Positions 1-10,300 are shown, counted from the first letter of the stretch. The stretch: DNA of 34,408 bases from Planctomycetaceae bacterium (GCA_028291605.1 JAQGHS010000138.1:1-34408); one strand, 5' to 3'. Notes: generated from the letters alone by a model not told the origin. Numbers and translations are program-made.

Positions 1-905
1 GGAACGAAGCGCCCCCTCAACATTGCATCGCCTTGCGAAGTCGGCGACAAAATATGAGACACGCTCCAGAAGTGACGCACGTACCGACTCGCGAGGCGGC
101 ACTTACATAGACTTATGCGTGCGGTCGTAGCGTAAACAGAGAATTCATCGGATTGATGTTCTTCAGATTGCTTGGTGAACCGACTAGTCCGAGATGCATT
201 ATCGATATTAACTGCACTGAAGTATCATCTGGAGAATGACTTCTGGCGATAAGATCGCGGGCAAATGCAATGGCAGCCGAGTCAGAGTATCTTCAAGGTT
301 GGATTGGCTGTTTAGCCTAACTTCGGTAAAGGTCGCGTGTTCAGTCCAGGCCGCCTCCACTCGAAGGGCACATGCGAGAATTCGCAAGCGCCCTTTCTTA
401 TTGCATTTGCGGAATTCACCGCTAGCCAATTTTTGCCTGGAACTTAGCAGCGATCGGTTTTGTACCAGCCAGACCTCAACAATTTGCTTTTCAGTTCTTT
501 TGAAGAGCGAATCCCAGCACCCCTGTGAACAGTCACCGGCATTCTTCCGACAGTGGAATCTCAACTCCACGACTTCCCGATACGGTGCCTCGCCGGTAGG
601 GAACCTCCTGATTTCACTCGCTGAAATGTTTTCGTCACATAATTACAGTAGTCATGTGTGCCCCAAGTGTGAATTGCCGCGTTAACAATTGGAGACACCC
701 TTCGGTTGGTGGCGTTCAACTTATTGAACACCGATCCCCCAGACGCTGGCCCTCATTGAATTCAGATCGCGGATTGCCGAGCCGAGGAGATCGAAGCGAT
801 GACCGCCAGCGATTAATCGTAATTTTGGAGTGCTTGGGAACAAAGAATGCGTCGAAAACCTGCTTTGTCGCGTGTCCAAATCGAGAAATCCCACGCTGGC
901 AGGCC

Positions 906-2687
906 ATGGAAGCAAATATGATTGCGACTTCGCTGGGGCGCATCTCGACCGTCTTCAGTTTTCTGGTTCTCCAACTTGCGCTGTCTCGTGCGGCGCTCAG
1001 CTCGGCTGAACGTGCCGGTCTGGAAGCATCAGATCCGATCTCATTGCACATCGCTTGTGCCGAATCGCAACTCGCTGTGTCTTTAGCCGAGAAACGATTG
1101 GCAGAATGGCGCCACCGGGGGCATGCGCGCTTATACCATGAGGGCCATGGGAGTTGGATCAACCAGGCCCAGGCAGACTCGGCCTTTCAAATTGCGGCGT
1201 CCAGGACAATCCATGCCCAACGGTATTGCGACTGGCTGAAGGCATTCGCTGCCGGGAATGCTCGCGAGGGAGATCACGAGGCTTCGAACTCACTCGCACA
1301 GGGCACAGATCGAATCGATGTCATGATCCCTGGATCCCGTGCGGTTATTGGCTGGGTTCGGCCGATGGCGCTGCCTCCAGAATTCCGATCAGCAATCCTC
1401 GACCTGATGCGGCTGCGAGCTGATGTGTGCCAAATCGATCCACACGCTCTGGATCATTCGATTCAGGCAGTCGACGAGGGTAAAGCGGCGGTGCAGTCTC
1501 TGAAGTCCGCGGCAGGATCAATTTCCGAAGTGCAGCACACTGAACTGAAGAGGGATCTCGCTGTGGCCGAGTTGCAGCGCATCAGAGCAGAACAAGATCT
1601 GCGAGAGTTCGAGTTTCAACAACTGAGTCAGTTTGCCGAGGTGAGTATTCTCAATGACACTGATGTTGCTCATGACGCCACGCCAACTTCGGAACGCTGC
1701 CAGATCGCTCTGTTTCGTCAGGCGCGAGAGATCCTTGATCGTGAAATCGGCCAGCAGGGAATGGAGCAAGCCATGCGAGTGAATACTGAGTGGACTCAGC
1801 ACCGACGACAGGCAGCGTTGCGATTCCGGGAGTCTCGGCATTCGATGGCTGACGCGTCAGTGCCGGCCTTATCGCCGAATACTGAACCGGGGGCAAATCA
1901 GGCGGACGCGCGCCGTGCCTGGTTGTCTCAATGGCTGATCAGACTTGATGCAGCAGCGAAGTTTGCAGATTTGCCTGACACCGTCGTCCAGGCCGGGCAT
2001 CAAACTGAATCAATTGGTCAAACGGTTTCCTCTCACGCGGACGTAGTGGACATTCTGCCTGTAAAATCGGTTCCACACGAGCTTCGACGGGATTTGAGAA
2101 GCTGCAAGCGTCTGTTGGAATTGGTGAGGGAGTGGTATGGTGCGGAAGCAAATGTCGCCGCGGCCAGAATTGACTGCGACTTGAGATCTAGGGTGTTGAC
2201 CCGGGTCACAACATCGGCGAGATCTAATCAGCAAGAGTCGGCACAGTTGAGGTACTCAACGGAATTAAAACAAGCAGAACTGAAGATTGCCGAAGACGAT
2301 CGGGATCTGATCGCAATGCTGATTCGACACGCACTGGAGTCGCCGCCACACAGCCCCCTGCCCGCGTCAAACCTGCGTTTAATCGATGCTGAATTGAGTC
2401 ACATTCTGCTGCAGACGGCAAGACACCGAGTGCTGGCGGCAGCTCATCCCGCAAACGAAGACGTCACGCGTGCCAAGTCTCGGCGCGATTCGCTGGTGGA
2501 ACTCCAGAAGGAGGGGCAAGCCTCGCACGCTGAAGTTCAAGCCGCCGAGGTCCATGTCCGGCAAGCCGTGTTGCGTTGGAGAGCCAGCGATCAACAGCAG
2601 CGGCTGGCCGAGATTGATGCCCGATTGATGGCCCAAATCCTCGCCCTGCGGACCACTCACGCGACCACGGAAACGAACGGAAAGTAA
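906..2687 (+). CDS. Secreted/periplasmic alpha-helical (coiled-coil) protein with repeated helical-hairpin segments; function unknown
   Basis: ORF 654..2687; the ATG at 906 (or 918) gives MEANMIATSLGRISTVFSFLVLQLALSRAALSSA, a plausible signal peptide. The rest is rich in A/E/R/Q/L heptad-like helices. The upstream 84 residues of the ORF look non-coding. Confidence 0.65.
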   Translation: MEANMIATSLGRISTVFSFLVLQLALSRAALSSAERAGLEASDPISLHIACAESQLAVSLAEKRLAEWRHRGHARLYHEGHGSWINQAQADSAFQIAASRTIHAQRYCDWLKAFAAGNAREGDHEASNSLAQGTDRIDVMIPGSRAVIGWVRPMALPPEFRSAILDLMRLRADVCQIDPHALDHSIQAVDEGKAAVQSLKSAAGSISEVQHTELKRDLAVAELQRIRAEQDLREFEFQQLSQFAEVSILNDTDVAHDATPTSERCQIALFRQAREILDREIGQQGMEQAMRVNTEWTQHRRQAALRFRESRHSMADASVPALSPNTEPGANQADARRAWLSQWLIRLDAAAKFADLPDTVVQAGHQTESIGQTVSSHADVVDILPVKSVPHELRRDLRSCKRLLELVREWYGAEANVAAARIDCDLRSRVLTRVTTSARSNQQESAQLRYSTELKQAELKIAEDDRDLIAMLIRHALESPPHSPLPASNLRLIDAELSHILLQTARHRVLAAAHPANEDVTRAKSRRDSLVELQKEGQASHAEVQAAEVHVRQAVLRWRASDQQQRLAEIDARLMAQILALRTTHATTETNGK

Positions 2688-2690
2688 GCC

Positions 2691-3179
2691 ATGTTCCATC
2701 ACTATTTGAAAAGTCACGTCGCCCTCTTGATCTTCGTGGCGTGCTTTGCCAATGCAGGGGGAGTCTGTGTTGGAGGCGACCCGTTTTACTACTCAACATG
2801 GTATTCCCAGCCGAGTCCGGCACTCAGTTGGGCGAGTGCTTCGGTGATGCCGGGGGATCGGTTCGGCCCGGTGTATTCCGGCGCGTTGCCGGCGAATTTC
2901 GACTCGCCGTTGTTCTATCAACCGGGATACGGTTATGTGACACCGGCCTCCCCTTTTCGATCCACGCTGCGCTATTACGGCCAGGGATATGCCTATGGGG
3001 GATTGTCCTATGGCACCAGGCCGGGTGCGTTTCTCAATCCAGGCTCCGGAATCGGGGGGTACTCATCAATTGGCATCCAGAATCGTTTTGGCGGAGTGAA
3101 TACCCTTGGGATGCTGCACCCACCTTATTACCTTCCTGGCTCACCGGGAAATGACCGCGAGTTCCTCTTCCGCTGGTGA
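2691..3179 (+). CDS. Small secreted Gly/Tyr/Pro-rich protein, function unknown
   Basis: ORF of 162 aa starting 3 nt after the stop of the preceding CDS; N-terminal hydrophobic signal (HVALLIFVACFANAGG), then low-complexity G/Y/P/S-rich mature region. Confidence 0.6.
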   Translation: MFHHYLKSHVALLIFVACFANAGGVCVGGDPFYYSTWYSQPSPALSWASASVMPGDRFGPVYSGALPANFDSPLFYQPGYGYVTPASPFRSTLRYYGQGYAYGGLSYGTRPGAFLNPGSGIGGYSSIGIQNRFGGVNTLGMLHPPYYLPGSPGNDREFLFRW

Positions 3180-3512
3180 TTTGTAGCGAGTGTAACCGAA
3201 CAGATTCACCTCCAGTGCGTGCATTGCCTAAAGCTGGCGAAACGCTCGCGTGCCCGCATATTTTCACCAGCCAGCAAAGTTTCCCCAATGCGAATTAAGT
3301 TGACTTTTCCGGATATACGCTTTATGCGGGGCGTATGCCCCCAGTCGCAGTAGTAAACGAAATTATGGCTGGCCCGGTCACAACCAAAAGGCGCGTTGAA
3401 GGGAACTTACCGATCATTCAGATGCAAAGAGTTGTAACGATCATTCCGCGATTCAGTTCGTCTCGATGGAAATCGCCCTTGGCCACGGCGGTAAGGAAAC
3501 GCAGCACGGATT

Positions 3513-5747
3513 ATGGGATCAAGCGCAGTCACGCCCGTTGGAGAACGCGTCAGGGAGAACCTGAGAGCGGGCGCGCTTCGATTCGTTCCACGGGTCTGGC
3601 CTTATCTCATCCTCATGTTGCTACACACAGCATGGGCCGTTAACAGTTTCTCGCAGGATCGGTCGAAGGGACGAACGCTGCTGCCGGACAGTCCTCCAGA
3701 GAGGACCAGTTCCAGCGTTCGAGTTCGTCCGACCGCGTCCGAGGACACGGGCGACAGACGGTCGCCAGTACAGACTGTCGCCCCGAATCGCAGGCCGATT
3801 CGGCAGGGAACTGTGCCGGTTCAGCCGGATTTCGTCCAGGCCTCGCAGCAATCAGAGCAGCGCGACCCTGCGCCTGCACGCGGGCGCGATGCCGCCGATG
3901 TTGAATCGACACCCGGGAATATCGTGAAATCCGTTGAACCCTGGTGGCATAAAGAGGTCCAGGCCCAAACTCGAGATGTCCCGTCGACGGTGCCGGTGAC
4001 CCTGGAATCACTGATCCTTAGTGCGTTAAGTAGTTCGTCGCAAATCCGCGTCTTCAAGGAATTGCCGTTGATTCGGGAGACGGCCATCTATGAGGCGGAC
4101 GCTGCATTTGATTCGGCAGCGTTCGTGGAATCACGTTGGGACGACACCAACGACCCCGTCGGCAACTTGCTGACGACTGGTGGTGCGTCGAGATACAAAA
4201 ACCATCAATGGTCGGGTGCCGCTGGCATGCGAAAGCGGACTCGGGTGGGTGGTACGCTCGAAGTGTCCGACCGCTTCGGCTGGCAGCGGACGAACTCAAT
4301 CTACTTTCAACCTCCGGTACAAGGGACATCAAAACTGGCCATCAGCTACTCACAGCCGCTGCTGCGGGGGCGTGGCAAGTACTACAACGAAAGCCTGATT
4401 GTTCTGGCGGGCATTGATCACTCGGTGTCGGAAAACGAGTTCTCCCGACAGCTTCAAGCGCACATACTGGATGTCGCCCGCGCCTACTGGAATCTCTATC
4501 TGGAACGAGCCAACCTGGTCCAGAAACAACGAGCGGTATTACGCGCGACCAGCATTCTCAAGCAACTCTCCGCACGCGCGGATCTCGATGCCGTGGCCTC
4601 GCAAATTCAACGGGCCGAAGCAGAAGTAGCGACCCGCGAATCGGATCTCCTGCGTGCCGAAATGGCCGTTGAGAACGTCGAGGCGAATATCAGGACTCTG
4701 GTCAGCGACCCCGCACTGGGGTCGAGCGAATCGGATGTCGAGCTGCTCCCGATGGAGATGCCCAGTGACGAGAGAATTCCGGTCGACATGCAATTGGCGC
4801 TGACCGTCGCCCTGGAGACGCGACCGGAAATTGAGCAGGCGTTCCGGCAAGTAAAAGGGGGGATGGTTCGGGCCGACATGTCGAAAAGCGAAATACTTCC
4901 CATCTTAACACTAATTACCGAGGCCTATGTCGCCGGCCTGCAGGGGGGCGGCAGCATTGGCGATGCCTTTACCGACCAGTTTCGGGTCGGTGGACCGGGC
5001 TACTCAATTGGTCTCCAGTTTGAAGTCCCCCTCGGAAACCGTGCAGCACTGTCCCGCAACGAACGCCGTCAGTACGAACTGCGACAGCTTCGTAATCAAT
5101 ACGCCTCGACTGTCAGCACGGTCTCGCTGGAAGTTGAAGTGGCCGTGCGCGAGGTGGAGACATCCTATAACGAAATGCAGGCTCAGCGACGAGCCATGAT
5201 TGCCAGCAGATCCCAGTACATCACTCTGCTGCGACGCTGGGAATTACTCCCCGGTGAAGAGAACACGGCCTCCCTGATGCTGGAGAATCTGTTGATTGCC
5301 CAGGAACGCCTGATGAGTTCCGAGATCGCTTACACACAGGCTTGGACAACCTATAACTTGTCCCTCATCTATCTGCGGAAGGCGACCGGCGAATTGTTGC
5401 AGTCCTGCGGGATCTCGTGGGCAGACTATCTGAAGGACTGCCAGGCCTGTGACGGGGAGTTCCCATTAGATCCTCGCCTGATGCAGCCTGCTTCGCCAGC
5501 TAAAGCCCAAGCTCCACCTGCACCGAAGGTCGCCCAGCAACAGCAACAGAAACAGCAGACAACCAGGGGAAGTGCCGCGCAAGTCGCCGAGGAGTATGAG
5601 ACGACAAGCGACGCAGTTGAGCCGCGGGCAGTGCCCGGACAGCGCGATGATTCCAGGATCAAGAAGTCGTCTCCAGTGACGGAGCGGAAGGTCGCGCCGG
5701 TCAGACGTTCGATTTTCGCTCGTCCGGCAAAGCCCAAGCCACAATAG
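3513..5747 (+). CDS. TolC-family outer membrane efflux protein with long variable N-terminal extension
   Basis: 744 aa; LESLILSAL...SSQIRVF...LIRETAI, PLLRGRG, DVARAYWNLYLERANL, RPEIEQA, and a second repeat with AYTQAWTTYNLSLIYLRKATGELL, all typical of OEP/TolC proteins. Gln-rich C-terminal tail (QQQQQKQQ). Confidence 0.85.
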   Translation: MGSSAVTPVGERVRENLRAGALRFVPRVWPYLILMLLHTAWAVNSFSQDRSKGRTLLPDSPPERTSSSVRVRPTASEDTGDRRSPVQTVAPNRRPIRQGTVPVQPDFVQASQQSEQRDPAPARGRDAADVESTPGNIVKSVEPWWHKEVQAQTRDVPSTVPVTLESLILSALSSSSQIRVFKELPLIRETAIYEADAAFDSAAFVESRWDDTNDPVGNLLTTGGASRYKNHQWSGAAGMRKRTRVGGTLEVSDRFGWQRTNSIYFQPPVQGTSKLAISYSQPLLRGRGKYYNESLIVLAGIDHSVSENEFSRQLQAHILDVARAYWNLYLERANLVQKQRAVLRATSILKQLSARADLDAVASQIQRAEAEVATRESDLLRAEMAVENVEANIRTLVSDPALGSSESDVELLPMEMPSDERIPVDMQLALTVALETRPEIEQAFRQVKGGMVRADMSKSEILPILTLITEAYVAGLQGGGSIGDAFTDQFRVGGPGYSIGLQFEVPLGNRAALSRNERRQYELRQLRNQYASTVSTVSLEVEVAVREVETSYNEMQAQRRAMIASRSQYITLLRRWELLPGEENTASLMLENLLIAQERLMSSEIAYTQAWTTYNLSLIYLRKATGELLQSCGISWADYLKDCQACDGEFPLDPRLMQPASPAKAQAPPAPKVAQQQQQKQQTTRGSAAQVAEEYETTSDAVEPRAVPGQRDDSRIKKSSPVTERKVAPVRRSIFARPAKPKPQ

Positions 5748-5800
5748 ATTGTGATTGCGAATCGCACGGAGCATCCCGAAAAATATTGGAATGTCATGCC

Positions 5801-7744
5801 ATGCCAGACCAGACCCAACACAATTTGATCAAGGCCACTGCAGCATGGCGCGGCTGGGTGGCCGTATCTGTGATGGGATGGATGATCTGCTGCATCCTGG
5901 CTGTGTCCCTCGTTGCTGATGACGATGTCCCCCGGGGCGCGACTGTTCGTCAGTCGAATCTCAAGCAGCCTCCATCCGATAGATTTAAATCAGTCGAGCG
6001 CAGGTTGCCGCTACATTCTCCAGTTGCCTCGGCCACTCGATCAAACAAGGAACAACGGGCGCCGATCAGGACTGCGGAGCAAGTTCAGCCCGTACCAGCG
6101 AGGGGGCATTCCGTACCGAATGTGAAACCCGTTCACAATGTTTCGACAGCAGATGTTGTCCCGGCCGAATCTGAGCAGTCCTGGTGGCTGAAGCCCATGA
6201 TGGAGCCCATGCGTAACGACGCCGAAACTCTCTCCATCTCTCTCGAGTCAGTCCTGGTCCGCACTCTGCAGCACTCCTACCAGATCAAGTTCTTCAGCGA
6301 CGTCCCGTTGATTCGCGAAACGGGCATCGTCGAAGCGGAAGCGGCTTTCGACTGGTATGGATTCCTCGAGAGTCGCTGGGATGACACGAATGATCCCGTC
6401 GGTAGTGTCTTAACCGGTGTACCGCAGGGGGGCAGGTACAAGAATAACCAGTTCTCAAGCTCGACCGGTGCACGCAAGCGAACACTGGCCGGCGGCCAGT
6501 TAGAGGCGGCTCAAAGCTTTGGCTTTCAGCAGAGTAATTCGGTCTACCTGGTGCCATCGCCGCAGGGAACTGCTCGCTTATCGCTGGGCTACACGCATCC
6601 GCTGATGCGTGGACGCGGTCAGGTCTATACCACAAGCCTGGTTTGCCTCGCGCAGATCGACAAGGCCATCTCGGAGCAGGAATTCTCGCGTCAGATACAG
6701 TCGCATCTCATGGATGTGGCCCGGGCGTTCTGGCAGTTGCACATTGCGCGGGCCACGGTCATACAGAAACGCAGGTCGCTCAAGTTGATAACCAACCTGG
6801 CCAATCAACTTCGCGAGCGCTCTGAGATCGATATGGCCGTGACGCAACTCGAACGTGCCGATGCGGAAATTGCCACGCGTGAGGCTGAGTTTACCCGAGC
6901 CATTACTGCCATGCGAAATGCCGAGGGGCGGCTGCGAGCTCTGGTGAACGACCCCGAACTGGGATCCTACCAAGACGTCGAATTGATCCCGCTCGACGTT
7001 CCGCTCAGGGACTCGATTCCCATCGATATGCAAATGGCCCTGACCCGGGCCCTGCAGTTTCGACCCGAGCTGCAGCAGGCGCTGGAACAGATCAAGGCGG
7101 CCGCAATTCGCCTGGACATATCACAGAATCAGATCTTACCGCTGTTGAATCTGACCACTGAAGTCTATGTCGCCGGTCTGCAGGGCGGCGCCAGTGTGGG
7201 CGATGCCTGGGTCGACCAGTTCTCGGTCGGCGGTCCCGGATATGCGATCAGCAGCACCTTTGAGTACCCCCTCGGTAATCGGGCCGCTCGGACCCGGGCC
7301 GATCGCCGCACCCTGGAACTGCGGCAAATGCAGGCGCAGTATGAAACCACGCTCAAAGTGCTGAAGCTGGACGTCGGGACCGCGATCCGCGAACTCCGGA
7401 CGTCGTACGCCGAAATGCTGGCCCAGGGAAAGGTGGCGGAAGCGACGGTCGCACAATTGAGCGACATCGTCGAGCGTTGGAATTACCTGTCTGGTGAAGA
7501 CGGTAATGGGACGTTGATTCTGGAGAATATGCTGCGAACTCAGAATCGAGTCACGAATGCGGAAGCGGCTTACCTGAAAGCGTGGGTGACATATAATCTG
7601 GCACTCATCAACATCAAGAAGTCTACCGGAGAATTGCTGCAGCACGAGCGAATGAGCTGGAAGGACTACTACAACGAGTGCGAAGGGATCAAGACCCGGA
7701 CACTCGAAAAGCCCGACCTTGGTCTTCAAGGCTGGCGCCCGTAG
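5801..7744 (+). CDS. TolC-family outer membrane efflux protein, tandem paralogue of the preceding CDS
   Basis: ORF 5786..7744 (ATG also at 5801). Shares ESRWDDTNDPVG, RKRT..GG, PLMRGRG, SEQEFSRQ, DVARAFWQL, TEVYVAGLQGG.S.GDA..DQF.VGGPGY and STGELLQ..(M/I)SW.DY with the 3513 CDS. Confidence 0.85.
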   Translation: MPDQTQHNLIKATAAWRGWVAVSVMGWMICCILAVSLVADDDVPRGATVRQSNLKQPPSDRFKSVERRLPLHSPVASATRSNKEQRAPIRTAEQVQPVPARGHSVPNVKPVHNVSTADVVPAESEQSWWLKPMMEPMRNDAETLSISLESVLVRTLQHSYQIKFFSDVPLIRETGIVEAEAAFDWYGFLESRWDDTNDPVGSVLTGVPQGGRYKNNQFSSSTGARKRTLAGGQLEAAQSFGFQQSNSVYLVPSPQGTARLSLGYTHPLMRGRGQVYTTSLVCLAQIDKAISEQEFSRQIQSHLMDVARAFWQLHIARATVIQKRRSLKLITNLANQLRERSEIDMAVTQLERADAEIATREAEFTRAITAMRNAEGRLRALVNDPELGSYQDVELIPLDVPLRDSIPIDMQMALTRALQFRPELQQALEQIKAAAIRLDISQNQILPLLNLTTEVYVAGLQGGASVGDAWVDQFSVGGPGYAISSTFEYPLGNRAARTRADRRTLELRQMQAQYETTLKVLKLDVGTAIRELRTSYAEMLAQGKVAEATVAQLSDIVERWNYLSGEDGNGTLILENMLRTQNRVTNAEAAYLKAWVTYNLALINIKKSTGELLQHERMSWKDYYNECEGIKTRTLEKPDLGLQGWRP

Positions 7745-7849
7745 CCCGTTCGAACAACACGTTGGCCCCGTTCGCCAGGAGTTGGACCAGAACGCGGGCT
7801 TCCCGCCCATCGGTAAGCATTGCCACGAAACCAGCAGTGTGCCGTCGGC

Positions 7850-10300
7850 TCATGCCGTTCCTGCCAGCGCCGGTTCCTGCCGCGCAGCGCGTGCCCGATT
7901 GCAGAAGGAGGCCTGTGTTCGTCGGCAGTGTTCCATCAGCCTGTTGGTTGCGTGAATCATCGAAAGCACGTCGCCGCGCTGAGCGGATTGCTCGAGTTCG
8001 GACGCTTCCGAGGCGAGTTCATCCAGCCCGTGTCGGGCAGCCATCGTCTTAACATGCTCCGCCAACGCCCCCAGCCTGTCGAAGTCTTTGGCGTCAACCG
8101 CAGCAGCGATGCGTTCCATTTGCATTCCAATGGACAAGGCCACCTGATTGGTTACTGGCGTCGCCGACAAGCTTTGGCCCTTGAGTGTCAGCGAGACAAC
8201 TTCGATGAATCGTTCTACGAGTTCGGGATCAAACTGGGTATTCGCGCAGCTTCGCAGCTCAGCGAACGCTTCGCTCGCGGATCGTCCCTTCCGGTAGACC
8301 CGATCCGACACCATTGCATCAAACGAATCGGCGATCGTCAGGATCCGCGCCCCCAGTGGGATATCCTGCCCCTCGGGAAGTGCCAGATCGCGCGCGGTCC
8401 CTCCGAAGAATGCATGGTGCATCTCGATGATCTCGGACAATTGATCGGAGGCAAATGAGGCGCGGATAATCTCGACGCCGATGTGATCGTGCCTGTGCAT
8501 GACCTGCCACTCCTCACGCGTCAGTGGCCCCGGTTTCAGCAGAATATGGTCAGGCACCCCAATCTTGCCTATGTCATGCAGCAGGGCGGCCACTTCCAGC
8601 ACATAACATTCGCTCATCGACATGAGCCCTTGAGCCACCGCCACGCACAGGTCCGCGACGCGCCAGCTATGTTCGGCGGTCGAGAGGTCTCGATAAGCGA
8701 GAGACGAAACCAGGGCCGTCACCGCCGGGTACGGAATCGGCATCGATTCGGCAATCGGATTATCACGGCTGGGCTTTTTGGCCGCCGGTTTTTCGTGCAG
8801 CAATTCTGGGGGGATGAGGTCCCAGCGCATCACGCGGTTGCGGCCGGAACGTTTCGCCCCGTACAAGGCCTTGTCCGCCTGTTCGAGCATGTCTTGAAGT
8901 GTCGTGGCAGCAAACGCCACGCTGGAAATCCCCAGGCTCCCGGTCACTGGGATCTTGGGAATATCCAGGCAACTCAACGTTTTGCGGATTCGTTCCGCGA
9001 CGATTGCGGCCTGATCTGCGTCGGCCCCAGGCAAGAGTGCCGTGAATTCCTCACCACCATAGCGGCAGACCAGATCGACATCACGGACCGCCTGCTGCAA
9101 AGCGTCGGCGGCCATTTTTAACACCATGTCACCGGCACCATGTCCATGGTTATCGTTAATCGCCTTGAAGTGATCCAGGTCCACCATGATACACGACAGC
9201 GGCTGCTGCAGGCCGACTGCTTTGTCCCATTCCTTGTTCGCAATCTCGAAGAACGAACGCCGGTTCAAACAGCCTGTTAAAGGGTCACGCGTCGCCAGTC
9301 GTTCGAGTTCCTGGTTCTGAGTTCGGATCATCACCAGGCTCTCATTGAGGTCTCCCAACATGTCCACTAACTGTCGTTTGTTCTTCTCCAACTCGGTCAC
9401 GTCTTCGAAACTGGCGACGACTCCCCGGCAATGTCCGGCGTCGTCCATGATGGGAGCACTGTTGACGATAAACATCTGCTTGTGCTCATAGTCGGCAACC
9501 GACTCGACCACGGTGCCATGATACGGTCGGCTATCCCGCAGCACTTTCGACCACGGTTCCCATTCGGAATTCTCTTTAAGTTCCGCGGAATTGCCCATCA
9601 GGGGGAGCCGCGAGACCGGTTGCCCAATGAGCTGTTCCTCGGTGAACCGCAGCTTTTCTCGAAAGGCACGATTCGACATCACTATTCGCTCATTATGGTC
9701 CAGCAGCAGCAATCCCTCACCCAGTGTATCGAGAGCCGCCCGCACACGTTGTGGAACAACTCGTGATGGATTCAGCATCGTGAGTACGCGACTAAGGTAC
9801 AGACAGTACGCCAGCGTTCCCAGCAGGGCATAGGCGACGGACAGCTTCAGTAACGGACTTTCCAGCCAGCCCCGCCATCCTGCAGCTCGAATCGGCTGGA
9901 ACGCGATCTCCACTGTTCCCCAGCGTTTCTTATTGAAAGTGATGGGCACTCGCATGTGTGTTTCGGTGGAGATGTCGTGCGAGGCCCCTTCCCATTCCTG
10001 GGCGTGATTACCGATGAAGCAGATTAGCTGTCCGTTTGCCCGGCGGATCCCCAGTGCTTTCATGTCGGGATTTCGATCCCGGGTCGCCTGCAGCATCGCC
10101 TGCAGCGCCTCCGAGTCTTCGTACTTGGCCAGCGACGAACAGCCGATAGCGACCGATTCACAAAGACGTCCGCGCGATCGCAACGTCATCGCATAGTCGT
10201 CTGGGATCAGGCCCAGCGAAAATGCTGCGCATAGCAGGGACAGGGTCACCCCCACCAGGCTGACGGAAATCATGAACAAAGTGATGTAGCGTCTGATCAT
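7850..10300 (-). CDS. Membrane sensor with PAS, GGDEF (diguanylate cyclase) and HD-GYP-type phosphodiesterase domains plus a C-terminal HPt-like helical segment
   Basis: 816 aa; N-terminal TM, extracytoplasmic segment, second TM, PAS-like (LDTLGEGLLLLDHNERIVMSNRAF), GGDEF (DPLTGCLNRRSFF...VDLDHFKAINDNHGHGAGD...RDVDLVCRYGGEEF), HD (HDIGKIGVPDHILLKPGPLTREEW, HHAFFGG, LGARILTIADSFDAMVSDRVYRKG). Confidence 0.9.
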   Translation of the reverse strand: MIRRYITLFMISVSLVGVTLSLLCAAFSLGLIPDDYAMTLRSRGRLCESVAIGCSSLAKYEDSEALQAMLQATRDRNPDMKALGIRRANGQLICFIGNHAQEWEGASHDISTETHMRVPITFNKKRWGTVEIAFQPIRAAGWRGWLESPLLKLSVAYALLGTLAYCLYLSRVLTMLNPSRVVPQRVRAALDTLGEGLLLLDHNERIVMSNRAFREKLRFTEEQLIGQPVSRLPLMGNSAELKENSEWEPWSKVLRDSRPYHGTVVESVADYEHKQMFIVNSAPIMDDAGHCRGVVASFEDVTELEKNKRQLVDMLGDLNESLVMIRTQNQELERLATRDPLTGCLNRRSFFEIANKEWDKAVGLQQPLSCIMVDLDHFKAINDNHGHGAGDMVLKMAADALQQAVRDVDLVCRYGGEEFTALLPGADADQAAIVAERIRKTLSCLDIPKIPVTGSLGISSVAFAATTLQDMLEQADKALYGAKRSGRNRVMRWDLIPPELLHEKPAAKKPSRDNPIAESMPIPYPAVTALVSSLAYRDLSTAEHSWRVADLCVAVAQGLMSMSECYVLEVAALLHDIGKIGVPDHILLKPGPLTREEWQVMHRHDHIGVEIIRASFASDQLSEIIEMHHAFFGGTARDLALPEGQDIPLGARILTIADSFDAMVSDRVYRKGRSASEAFAELRSCANTQFDPELVERFIEVVSLTLKGQSLSATPVTNQVALSIGMQMERIAAAVDAKDFDRLGALAEHVKTMAARHGLDELASEASELEQSAQRGDVLSMIHATNRLMEHCRRTQASFCNRARAARQEPALAGTA

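Noticed and set aside
208-685. Overlapping ORFs 208..570 (-) and 236..685 (+)
   Set aside because: Opposite-strand overlap, no recognisable motif, no convincing start context; region left as unassigned.
654-905. 5' extension of the 677-aa ORF as coding
   Set aside because: The first 84 residues look like random translation and the signal peptide begins at Met 906/918.
7793-7812. GCGGG-CTT-CCCGC mini-hairpin between the convergent TolC and GGDEF genes as a terminator
   Set aside because: Stem of 5 bp with no T-tract on either strand; too weak to call.
7678-9833. + strand ORFs of 78-212 aa opposite the GGDEF/HD-GYP gene
   Set aside because: Antisense to a well-supported CDS with clear domain motifs; compositional artefacts of high-GC DNA.
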